Source of the DNA: an uncultured Lachnospiraceae bacterium
GTDB taxonomy: Bacteria; Bacillota; Clostridia; Lachnospirales; Lachnospiraceae
Direction of reading: 5' to 3'
Length of the DNA: 14,194 bases
Assembly (NCBI GenBank): GCA_947068385.1
Contig: CAMTBF010000029.1
Coordinates: 1 to 14,194 of the forward strand
Below the pieces are notes generated by a model that ran no database searches, was not told the origin of the DNA, and worked only from the letters and a program-made list of their open reading frames with translations. The position numbers and the translations under genes are program-made. This document shows, piece by piece, positions 1 through 7,118 of the stretch. Position 1 is the first letter of the stretch; every line of letters starts with the position of its first letter.

Positions 1-1
1 G

Positions 2-406
2 CATGAATGGATGAACCGGGCGGCCACGGCGGTATTCGTCACCCTGTCCTTCTCCATCTTCCGCAGCGACTCCCTGGAGTCCGCGGCGCTTCTGTGGCGG
101 AAGCTCTTCACCGCGGGGAACCAGGGGAAGCTGCTGGGGGTGTGCAACACGCTGGTCTTCCCGGAGAACTACGCGCTGCGTAAGCTCCTGGACATGGCTG
201 CGCCGGGGCTGACCAACGGGCTCTTCCTGTGCTGCTTCCTGCTGCTCACGGCGGTGGGCGTGGCGCTGCTGCGGGGCGTGAAGGCCCAGGAGTGGATCGA
301 AAAGAGGGGACATACCATGGGGGGCGCGTTCTGCCTGGCCACCCTCTTTACCTGGTCCTTCCTGTCCCTGTCCCAGGTCAGCGTGTTCCTGTATTTTAAT
401 TTCTGA
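2..406 (+). CDS. MBOAT-family membrane-bound O-acyltransferase, C-terminal part (5' end outside window)
   Basis: This is the last 134 codons of a gene whose start lies left of the window; the frame is open from base 2 and begins with His-Glu-Trp. MBOAT proteins of the AlgI/DltB/PatA type are polytopic membrane enzymes that pass acyl groups, usually acetyl, across the membrane to surface glycans. Visible here are a segment TLSFSIFRSDSLESAALLW, matching the FFRxxS-like stretch late in AlgI-type proteins, then two hydrophobic helices (LFLCCFLLLTAVGVALL and FCLATLFTWSFLSLS), and the ending VFLYFNF, similar to the FIYFQF ending common in this family. The C-terminus therefore looks intact. The SGNH-like gene follows after 51 bases with no terminator, as expected for an acyltransferase/esterase-fold pair. 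The catalytic His region lies outside the window, so the substrate cannot be told. The family call is from remembered motifs. Confidence 0.82.
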   Translation, partial: HEWMNRAATAVFVTLSFSIFRSDSLESAALLWRKLFTAGNQGKLLGVCNTLVFPENYALRKLLDMAAPGLTNGLFLCCFLLLTAVGVALLRGVKAQEWIEKRGHTMGGAFCLATLFTWSFLSLSQVSVFLYFNF

Positions 407-457
407 GGAAAGCCGTGCCGCTCGCGCGGCGATTAGAGGAAGAAAGGAGGAGGCGGG

Positions 458-1531
458 ATGGACGGAAACAGGAAGAAAACGGGGCTTCGGCGGCTCCTTT
501 TCCTCATAGCGGCAGAGCTTTTCCTGGCAGCTTTTGTGGTCTGGCTGTTCGACCCCTTCTACCAATACCATGCCCCCTTCTTCGGCATGGAGGCCGTGCT
601 CAACGACAGGGACAACCAGATGCCGGGCACTGTCCGGAACTTCTCCTATGACAGCGCGCTGGTGGGCTCCTCCGTGGCAGAGAACTTCGACAGCTCCTTC
701 CTGGACGGGACATACGGGTGCAGGACGCTGAAGGTCATCCGGGCCTCGGGCTCCGTGGCGGACCTCCTCTATTATCTGGAGATGGCCCAGGAAGGGCGGG
801 AGCTGCGAAACGTCTTCTGGTGCCTGGACATCCCGGCCCTGGAGGCCTCCACGGAGGTGACGCTTGGGGGCGGCGACACGCCTGTCTACCTCCACACGGC
901 ATGCATCCTGGACGACCTGCCCTATCTCTTCAACAAGGAGATCCTGCTGGAGAGGATACCGGCCATGCTGGCCTATTCCCATGCGGGCATCAATACGGGC
1001 GGGCATGCCTACGACTGGTCCAGGGGCAAGGAATTCGGCGCCGCCCAGGCCATGCGGGCCTATGACCGGGCGGGCATCGTTCTGGAGGGGAAGCCCCCGG
1101 ACAGGGACTTCTCAGACAAGAAGGGCCTGATCGGGGACAATGTGGCGCTCCTGACAGAGCAGGTGTCGTCCCATCCGGAGACCACCTACCGCTTCCTGAT
1201 CCCCCCTTTCTCCATGCTGTGGTGGGACTGCGCTTACGTGAACGGGGAGCTGGAGGAGCGGTTCTATGCCTTAGACAGCGCCGTGACCGCGCTGCTGGGC
1301 TTTGAGAACGTGGAGGTGTACTGCTTCCAGCAGGAAGACCGGATCGTCTGCGACCTGGACAATTACATGGACATGGTGCACTACGCCCCGGAGGTCAACC
1401 AGTACATGCTGGAGCGGATGGCCGCCGGCGGGAACCGGGTGGCGCCGGGGGACTGGGAGGCCGTGCTGGCCCGGCTCCGGGAGCTGGCGCGGCGGATTTC
1501 CGAGGAGGAAATCTATCGCTATTATCCTTAA
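458..1531 (+). CDS. Membrane-anchored SGNH/DltD-like protein partnering the MBOAT acyltransferase
   Basis: The protein has 357 residues. A basic N-terminus (KKTGLRR) followed by one hydrophobic helix at about residues 12-31 predicts a signal anchor with the rest outside the membrane. An SGNH-like signature is visible: GSSVAEN at 70-76 with Ser71/Ser72 at the nucleophile position, a Gly-containing ASGS block near 96-99, and a C-terminal D305-x-x-H308 pair (DMVHYAP) fitting the catalytic Asp/His of SGNH hydrolases. Such proteins accompany MBOAT transporters and finish the transfer of acyl groups to a surface polymer, as AlgX/AlgJ and DltD do. The start is fixed by AAAGGAGG at 443-450, seven bases before the ATG. 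The gene ends shortly before the kinase promoter, so it probably closes the acylation operon. The SGNH fold is inferred from short motifs; whether the protein is an esterase or a transferase is not visible. Confidence 0.7.
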   Translation: MDGNRKKTGLRRLLFLIAAELFLAAFVVWLFDPFYQYHAPFFGMEAVLNDRDNQMPGTVRNFSYDSALVGSSVAENFDSSFLDGTYGCRTLKVIRASGSVADLLYYLEMAQEGRELRNVFWCLDIPALEASTEVTLGGGDTPVYLHTACILDDLPYLFNKEILLERIPAMLAYSHAGINTGGHAYDWSRGKEFGAAQAMRAYDRAGIVLEGKPPDRDFSDKKGLIGDNVALLTEQVSSHPETTYRFLIPPFSMLWWDCAYVNGELEERFYALDSAVTALLGFENVEVYCFQQEDRIVCDLDNYMDMVHYAPEVNQYMLERMAAGGNRVAPGDWEAVLARLRELARRISEEEIYRYYP

Positions 1532-1534
1532 GTC

Positions 1535-1563
1535 TTGCTTCCTGTTCTGTTCCGTGTTAAAAT
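1535..1563 (+). promoter_or_regulatory. Sigma-A-type promoter for the hybrid kinase gene
   Basis: A -35 box TTGCTT (1535-1540) and a -10 box TAAAAT (1558-1563) are separated by exactly 17 bases, in AT-richer DNA directly after the stop codon of the SGNH-like gene. Transcription would start near 1570, leaving a leader of about 38 bases before the kinase ATG at 1608, which has GTAGGGGAG (1592-1600) seven bases upstream. Confidence 0.6.
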
Positions 1564-1607
1564 AAATCGGAAGGCTTTCGATGGATTGGAAGTAGGGGAG
1601 ACCGCAC

Positions 1608-4600
1608 ATGGATATCAGAGACTATGAAAAGATTTTGGATACCATACCGAATACGGGAATCTATGTCGTCCGGGAGGATAACCACGAAATTCTATATTTC
1701 AACGAACGCATCCGCACAATGGCTCCCAATGTGAGGAAGGGGATGGCCTGCGACAGGATGTGGGCCAACTCCTGCTCCAACTGCCCGCTGCTGCACCTGG
1801 GCGACAGGCAGGAGGGCAAATCCATCATCAGCGACAATGTGCTGGGCACGGTGGACATGGAGGCCAGGCGCATGCAGTGGGAGGGCGGCGTCCCTGCCCT
1901 GGTGATCACGCTGACGCCCCACATGGACGAATTCAGCTATGTCTACCGCAAGATCCTGCGGGTGAACCTGAGCCAGAACAGCTATGAGGTGGTGAAGTCG
2001 GGCGCGGAGGAATGGGCCATAGACAGCAAGAAGGAGAGCTTCACGGAGTGGCTGGAGCAGTTCAAGAAAAAGGGCACCATCCATCCGGACGACCTGGACC
2101 GGTTCCTGAGCTTCACCCACCTGGAGTACCTCAAGAGCGTGCTGCGGACCGGGCGCAAGCACCTGACCTGCAGCTACCGGCGCAGCTCCCCGGGAGGCTA
2201 TCGCTGGAACCTGCTGGAGGTGACCCCGGATTCGGGATACATGGAGGGGAACCAGACTGTCCTGATCTATATCAAGGATGTCCAGGATATGCTCAAGGAG
2301 AGCCTGGAGCTGGACGAGACCAGCGTGCGCCTCCAGGAGGTCACCCGGACGCTGGGAGAGCAGAACTTAGGGATATATACCATCGATCTGAAGGACGGGA
2401 ACGTGAACATGGTGCGGGAGGGCGGCTACAGCCAGGAGGGCTGGAGCTCCCAGACGCTGATGTGGGACGTTGTCATGCAGTCCCGCCTGATGCACCAGAT
2501 CCATCCGGAGAACCGGGAGAAGTTCCGGCAGAAGTTCTCCCTGGAGGGACTGATCCAGGCCAGGGACACAGGGATGCAGAAGCTGGATATGCTGTGCCAG
2601 TGGCAGGTGGGGGGAAAGTACCGGTATGTGGCCGTGATCGCGTATTTCGGCCGGAACCAGGGCACCCGGAACTATACCGTGCTGGCGCTGCAGGATGTGG
2701 ATAAGCGCGTGCGGCAGGAGCAGACCCTCTCCCAGAGGGATATGCAGATGGCCGCCATCCTGAAGTCCCGCTTCCATGTGATGACCACGATTCACCTGGA
2801 GAGCGACCAGTGCGAGCGGTTCTGGCTCAACGAGAGCGCCCAGCCCCAGAACGGGGGAGCGGGGAAATACACCCATTATTACCAGAGGGCCCTGGAGGAC
2901 TCCGTGGTTCCCGAGGACATGGATAAATTCAGGAAATACATGAGCCCGGAGCATATGCGCAGCCAGGCGGCGAAGACCCAGGACTATTCGGAGGAGATCT
3001 GCAGCTACCGCCTCAAGGGCCCCAGGGTGCAGTGGCTGGAGCAGCATGTGACCTATATCCGCAGGGACGGCAAGATACTGGTGAACGTCCTGGGGCGGGA
3101 CATCACCAAAGAAAAGCTGGAGGAGCAGCAGCGCCAGAAGCTGGAGGAGGAGCAGGCCGGCATCATCCAGAGCCTGAGCAGCATGTTCTTCGCCACCTAC
3201 TACGGCGACCTGGAGCAGAACCAGATGCGGGGCATGAACCAGCTGGAGGACGTGCGGAAGCTTTTGGAGGACCGGACGGACTATGACGAGGCCCTGCGGA
3301 TCTACGCGGACACCTTTGTCCACCCGGAGGACCGGGCAAACTATCTCTATACCATGAGCAGCAGGAACCTGCGCCAGGTCCTGAAGAAGGAGCAGCCCTT
3401 CGTGACCTTCGCCTACCGCAAGATGCCGGAGGTGACGGACACCGGCGCGGACGACTACGGCTGGATACGCGCCACGGCGGTGATGGCCCGGACCGATGAA
3501 GAGGGCAAGGCCAGCGGCATCGTCTACGCGGCCCAGGACGTGACGGAGAGCAAGCGCAAGGAGATGCGGGAGCAGCGGGCCATCCAGGCGGCCTGCGAGG
3601 CGGCCAACCACGCCAACGCCTCCAAGAGCGAGTTCCTCTCCCGGATGAGCCATGACATCCGCACGCCCATGAACGGCATCATGGGAATGACCAGGATCGC
3701 CTCGGAGAACGTGGAGGACAAGGAGAAGCTGCAAGACTGCCTGGGGAAGATCACCGCCTCCGGCAACAGCCTCCTTTTCCTGGTGAATGAAATACTGGAC
3801 ATGAGTGAACTGGAATCCGGCAATGTGGATCTGGTGGCGGACGAATTCGCGATTTCCCGTTTGGTGGCGGACGTGTCCGCGTCCCTCCAGGGCCAGGTGG
3901 AGGAAAAGGGGCTGGAGCTGAAGGTCTCCTCCCGGGTGGAGCATGAGGACGTGACGGGGGACAGGGGGCGCATCAGCCAGGTGTTCTCCAACATCCTGGG
4001 CAATTCCATCAAGTTCACCCCGCCCGGCGGGCATATCGGCCTGACGGTGATAGAGCGGGAGGTGAAGAAGTACGGCTGCTGCTTCTACGACTTCATCTTC
4101 GAGGACGACGGCATCGGCATGGCGGAGGAGTTCCTGCCCCATATCTACGAGCCCTTCAGCAGGGCCGAGGATTCCCGGATCAGCAAGACGGAGGGGACGG
4201 GGCTGGGGATGACCATCGCCCAGAACATCGTGCGCATGATGGGCGGCTTCATCAAGGTGGAGAGCGCCCTGGGCAAGGGCACCAGGGTCACGGTGACATT
4301 GCTGCTGAAGCTCCGGGGGAACCTGGGGGACGTGGCGGATCCGGCGCAGGAAGCGCAGGAGGATCCCGGCGATGCCCGGTTCGCGGACAGGAGGGTCCTG
4401 CTGGTGGAGGACAATGTGATCAACCAGGAGATCGCCGTGGAGATCATCGGCGCCACCGGGGCGGCAGTGGAATGCGCCCCCAACGGCAGGAAGGCCCTGG
4501 AGCGCTTCGAGGCCATGCCGGAGGGGTATTTCGACATGATACTGATGGACATCCAGATGCCTGTCATGAACGGCTATGAGGCCACCAGGGCCATCCGCAA

Positions 4601-4766
4601 GCTCCCCCGGCGGGACGCGCTGTCCATCCCCATCATCGCCCTGTCCGCCAATGCCTTCGCGGAAGACATCGCCGTAGGCAGGGAGGCCGGGATGAACGAG
4701 CATATGACCAAGCCCCTGGACATCGCCCAGCTCACGGCCGTCATGGGCCGCTGGATGGGCGTGTAG
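1608..4766 (+). CDS. Soluble multi-PAS hybrid sensor histidine kinase with C-terminal receiver domain
   Basis: The protein has 1052 residues and no hydrophobic helix, so it is a cytoplasmic sensor. About five PAS-like modules occupy roughly residues 10-105, 110-230, 245-370, 380-505 and 515-645; four carry a PAS_3-type (H/V)PE/D-(D/N) turn (IHPDD, IHPEN, VPED, VHPED). The first holds Cys48, Cys56 and Cys59. A charged helical linker rich in EEQQ/KLEEEQ lies near 503-516. The HisKA box has phospho-acceptor His682 (SHDIRTPMNG). The HATPase_c domain shows the N box with Asn799, G1 DDGIGM at 833-838 and G2 EGTGLG at 862-867. A receiver domain follows with acidic pair Glu934/Asp935, phospho-acceptor Asp981 (LMDIQMPVMNG) and Lys1035. 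All key catalytic residues are present. There is no HPt or output domain, and no response-regulator gene lies nearby, so phosphate would pass to a partner encoded elsewhere. The signal sensed is unknown. Confidence 0.93.
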   Translation: MDIRDYEKILDTIPNTGIYVVREDNHEILYFNERIRTMAPNVRKGMACDRMWANSCSNCPLLHLGDRQEGKSIISDNVLGTVDMEARRMQWEGGVPALVITLTPHMDEFSYVYRKILRVNLSQNSYEVVKSGAEEWAIDSKKESFTEWLEQFKKKGTIHPDDLDRFLSFTHLEYLKSVLRTGRKHLTCSYRRSSPGGYRWNLLEVTPDSGYMEGNQTVLIYIKDVQDMLKESLELDETSVRLQEVTRTLGEQNLGIYTIDLKDGNVNMVREGGYSQEGWSSQTLMWDVVMQSRLMHQIHPENREKFRQKFSLEGLIQARDTGMQKLDMLCQWQVGGKYRYVAVIAYFGRNQGTRNYTVLALQDVDKRVRQEQTLSQRDMQMAAILKSRFHVMTTIHLESDQCERFWLNESAQPQNGGAGKYTHYYQRALEDSVVPEDMDKFRKYMSPEHMRSQAAKTQDYSEEICSYRLKGPRVQWLEQHVTYIRRDGKILVNVLGRDITKEKLEEQQRQKLEEEQAGIIQSLSSMFFATYYGDLEQNQMRGMNQLEDVRKLLEDRTDYDEALRIYADTFVHPEDRANYLYTMSSRNLRQVLKKEQPFVTFAYRKMPEVTDTGADDYGWIRATAVMARTDEEGKASGIVYAAQDVTESKRKEMREQRAIQAACEAANHANASKSEFLSRMSHDIRTPMNGIMGMTRIASENVEDKEKLQDCLGKITASGNSLLFLVNEILDMSELESGNVDLVADEFAISRLVADVSASLQGQVEEKGLELKVSSRVEHEDVTGDRGRISQVFSNILGNSIKFTPPGGHIGLTVIEREVKKYGCCFYDFIFEDDGIGMAEEFLPHIYEPFSRAEDSRISKTEGTGLGMTIAQNIVRMMGGFIKVESALGKGTRVTVTLLLKLRGNLGDVADPAQEAQEDPGDARFADRRVLLVEDNVINQEIAVEIIGATGAAVECAPNGRKALERFEAMPEGYFDMILMDIQMPVMNGYEATRAIRKLPRRDALSIPIIALSANAFAEDIAVGREAGMNEHMTKPLDIAQLTAVMGRWMGV

Positions 4767-4783
4767 GAATTTTGCGGATATGG

Positions 4784-4814
4784 TCTGGAATAGTCCGGAG
4801 ATATATGGTAAGAT
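4784..4814 (+). promoter_or_regulatory. Putative extended -10 promoter with an overlapping inverted repeat, upstream of the phosphohexomutase gene
   Basis: TGG-TAAGAT at 4806-4814 fits an extended -10 element (TG-N-TATAAT type); no good -35 hexamer is seen (TGGAAT at 4786-4791 is poor). Just upstream, TCTGGA (4784-4789) and TCCGGA (4794-4799) form a 6-bp arm pair, one pair being G-U in RNA, around a four-base loop. The repeat occupies the -35/spacer region. It could be an operator or a weak read-through hairpin after the kinase; no U tract follows. Confidence 0.35.
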
Positions 4815-4908
4815 ATGGATAGGAACGCTATCTGCAGGGGGCGCAGGAGGCAGATACAGGGAGGGATCCTGAAATACGATGAGCTGCGCGGAAGAGAGGA
4901 GAGGCAAA

Positions 4909-6630
4909 ATGAGCTATATGGACGAGTTTGGTTTCTGGCTGGAGGACGATTACTTCGACCAAAACACGAAGGATGAGCTGCTGGCCATCCGTAATGACGA
5001 GAAGGAGATTGAGGAGAGGTTCTACAAGGAGCTGGAGTTCGGCACCGGCGGCCTGCGGGGCGTGATCGGGGCCGGAACCAACCGCATGAACATCTACACG
5101 GTCCGCAAGGCCACCCAGGGGCTGGCCAATTTCATCCTAAAGAAGGGCACCCAGGAGAAGGGCGTGGCCATCGCCTACGATTCCAGGCGCATGTCCCCCG
5201 AGTTCGCGGACGTGGCGGCGCTGTGCCTGGCGGCCAACGGCATCAAGGCCTATGTGTTCGATGCCCTCCGCCCCACGCCGGAGCTTTCCTTCGCCCTGCG
5301 CACCTTAGGCTGCACGGCAGGCATCGTGGTGACGGCCAGCCATAACCCGCCGGAGTACAATGGCTACAAGGTGTACTGGGAGGACGGCGCCCAGGTGACG
5401 GCTCCCTTCGACAAGCAGATCATCGAGGAGGTCCAGGCCATCAAGGACTACCATACCGTGAAGACCATGGACAAGGCCGAGGCCATGGAGAAGGGCCTGT
5501 ACCAGGTCATCGGCAAGGAGATCGACGACGCCTACATGGCGGAGCTGAAGAAGCAGATCATCCACCCGGAGATCATCGAAGAGGTGGCGGACGATATCAA
5601 GATCGTATACACGCCCCTGTGCGGCACGGGAAATGTGCCCGCCAGGCGCATCCTGTCGGAGCTGGGCTTCAAGCATGTGTACGTGGTGCCGGAGCAGGAG
5701 AACCCTGACCCCGACTTCACCACGCTGGAATATCCCAATCCCGAGGATCCCAAGGCCTTCACCTACGCCCTGCGGCTGGCGAAGGAGAAAGACGCGGATG
5801 TCGTCCTGGCCACGGATCCCGATGCGGACCGCCTGGGCATCTATGCCAAGGACTCCAAGTCCGGGGAGTATGTGTCCTTCACCGGAAATATGTCCGGCAT
5901 GCTGATCGCGGAATACATCCTGCGGGAGCGGACTGCTACCAAGACCATGCCCGAGAACCCCGCTCTGGTGACCACCATCGTCACCACCAACATGACGGGG
6001 CCTATCACCAGCGCCTACGGCGTGAAGCGCATCGAGGTGCTCACGGGCTTCAAGTTCATCGGCGAGCAGATCAAGCTCTTCGAGCAGAGCGGCAGCAACC
6101 ATTATGTGTTCGGCTTAGAGGAGAGTTACGGGTGCCTGGCCGGGACCCACGCCAGGGACAAGGACGCCATCGTGGCGGTGATGTGCCTGTGCGAGGTGGC
6201 GGCCTACTGCAAGAAGCACGGCAAGACCCTGTGGGACATGATGCTGGAGACCTACGAGAAGTACGGCTATTACAAGGAGTCCCAGTACACCATCACCTTA
6301 AAGGGCATCGACGGCTCCAAGCAGATCGCGGAGATCATGGAGAAGCTGCGCCAGAACCCGCCCAAGTCCTTCGGCGGCCACCAGGTGCTGAAGTTCCGCG
6401 ATTACCAGACCGACAGGATAGTGGACATGGCCACCGGCGAAGAGGGCAAGACCGGCCTGCCGAAGTCCAATGTGCTGTATTTCGAGCTGCCTGACGATGC
6501 CTGGTGCTGCGCCCGCCCCTCCGGCACGGAGCCCAAGATCAAGTTCTACATGGGCGTGAAGGGGACCAGCCTGGAGGATGCGCAGGCGAAGCTGGCCCAG
6601 CTGACGGAGGATCTGAAGGCTGTGCTGTAA
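4909..6630 (+). CDS. pgcA: Alpha-D-phosphohexomutase (phosphoglucomutase/phosphomannomutase, PgcA type)
   Basis: The enzyme interconverts hexose 6-phosphates and 1-phosphates, chiefly glucose 6-phosphate and glucose 1-phosphate, and so supplies UDP-glucose for glycolipids and wall polymers. At 573 residues it matches the length of Bacillus PgcA-type proteins. All four signature loops are present: catalytic phosphoserine Ser144 in TASHNPPEYNG; Mg-binding Asp303/Asp305/Asp307 in DPDADRLG; the sugar-binding loop GLEESYG at 402-408; and the phosphate-binding loop RPSGTEPK at 536-543. The enzyme is cytosolic with no signal peptide. I start it at ATG 4909 because AGAGGAGAGG (4895-4904) sits just before it; an in-frame ATG at 4879 would add ten residues but has a poorer site. 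The gene stands alone between a weak promoter and a hairpin near 6688. Glucose versus mannose preference cannot be read from sequence alone. Confidence 0.93.
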   Translation: MSYMDEFGFWLEDDYFDQNTKDELLAIRNDEKEIEERFYKELEFGTGGLRGVIGAGTNRMNIYTVRKATQGLANFILKKGTQEKGVAIAYDSRRMSPEFADVAALCLAANGIKAYVFDALRPTPELSFALRTLGCTAGIVVTASHNPPEYNGYKVYWEDGAQVTAPFDKQIIEEVQAIKDYHTVKTMDKAEAMEKGLYQVIGKEIDDAYMAELKKQIIHPEIIEEVADDIKIVYTPLCGTGNVPARRILSELGFKHVYVVPEQENPDPDFTTLEYPNPEDPKAFTYALRLAKEKDADVVLATDPDADRLGIYAKDSKSGEYVSFTGNMSGMLIAEYILRERTATKTMPENPALVTTIVTTNMTGPITSAYGVKRIEVLTGFKFIGEQIKLFEQSGSNHYVFGLEESYGCLAGTHARDKDAIVAVMCLCEVAAYCKKHGKTLWDMMLETYEKYGYYKESQYTITLKGIDGSKQIAEIMEKLRQNPPKSFGGHQVLKFRDYQTDRIVDMATGEEGKTGLPKSNVLYFELPDDAWCCARPSGTEPKIKFYMGVKGTSLEDAQAKLAQLTEDLKAVL

Positions 6631-6687
6631 GGGGCATTGCCGGAAGTGCGCCTCGGCGGATGGAAATGTATGGAATATAGGCAACAG

Positions 6688-6717
6688 ACAGGCAGGGGGC
6701 CAGGGCTTCCTGCCTGT
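6688..6717 (+). terminator. Terminator-like hairpin after the phosphohexomutase gene
   Basis: ACAGGCAGG (6688-6696) and CCTGCCTGT (6709-6717) form a perfect 9-bp stem with a 12-base loop, 58 bases after the stop codon. No run of T follows (the next bases are TCCTAAAA), so it may be a weak or Rho-assisted terminator, or an mRNA-processing or stabilising hairpin between the two units. Confidence 0.4.
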
Positions 6718-6752
6718 TCCTAAAAGGAGAAGAGGCTGGTTTGGAGAGGCGT

Positions 6753-7118
6753 ATGAAAAAAAGAGCGGTAATCATTCTGTCAGCAGGCATCTGCCTCCTG
6801 GCGGCGGGGCTGTTCGCGGTAAGCCCTTTCACCTACAGCACAGGCATCTATGTCGATGCGGATGACCCTATCATCGTCTTCGACGGAGGCTCGGGGGAGC
6901 CTGTGGTCATGCGGGGGCGGACAGGGAGCTATCGGACGGGCGACAGAATCCTCATCCTCCACAACGGCACCATGATGCTCAGCTACCCGGCCCAGATGAA
7001 CGTGTACTTCAGCATCCGCCTGAGGAAGGGGGACATATCCAACGTGCCGCAGGCCGTGCTGGATTCGCTGGAGGAGATGGGATGGCTGTCGGGAGGTGCG
7101 CTTGGGCAGGATCAATAG
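6753..7118 (+). CDS. Small signal-anchored protein with a DUF3221/YobA-like segment
   Basis: The protein has 121 residues from ATG 6753. A basic start (MKKR) and a hydrophobic helix at about 5-24 predict a signal peptide or single anchor with an extracytoplasmic domain of about 95 residues. No lipobox Cys follows; Cys14 lies inside the helix. The segment TGDRILILHNGTMMLSYPAQ (62-81) resembles the GDKVxVxYDGxIxESYPAQ pattern I associate with the small OB-like DUF3221 (YobA) family; this is a memory-based match and only moderate. Its function is unknown. ATG 6753 follows GGAGAGG (6743-6749) closely; an in-frame TTG at 6741, served by AGGAGAAGAGG, would add four residues (MERR) and cannot be excluded. 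The 3' end overlaps the glycosyltransferase start by 17 bases, so the two are probably translationally coupled. Confidence 0.65.
   Translation: MKKRAVIILSAGICLLAAGLFAVSPFTYSTGIYVDADDPIIVFDGGSGEPVVMRGRTGSYRTGDRILILHNGTMMLSYPAQMNVYFSIRLRKGDISNVPQAVLDSLEEMGWLSGGALGQDQ
7091..7096 (+). promoter_or_regulatory. Ribosome binding site that decides a TTG start for the glycosyltransferase
   Basis: GGGAGG lies inside the end of the upstream small gene, five bases before TTG 7102. The alternative in-frame GTG at 7096 overlaps this site and has no Shine-Dalgarno sequence at a normal distance; the nearest GGAG is at about 7073. This favours TTG 7102 as the start. Confidence 0.55.

Noticed and set aside
417..430. 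Hairpin GCCGC-TCGC-GCGGC between the MBOAT and SGNH-like genes
   Set aside because: The stem is only 5 bp with no T run, and the ribosome binding site follows closely; too weak to call a terminator.
415..651. 78-codon + strand frame overlapping the SGNH-like gene
   Set aside because: It lies in another frame of a supported gene, has no ribosome binding site at its start, and has Arg/Pro/Gly-rich shadow composition.
2367..4907. Antisense open frame of 846 codons opposite the hybrid kinase
   Set aside because: The kinase gene is firmly supported by its motifs. In GC-rich DNA with few TTA, CTA and TCA codons the opposite strand stays open by chance. The translation is rich in His, Leu, Gly and Pro and matches no family I know.
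4879..4908. Longer N-terminus for the phosphohexomutase from ATG 4879
   Set aside because: The added ten residues (MSCAEERRGK) come from translating the ribosome binding site region itself; the site AGAGGAGAGG points to ATG 4909.
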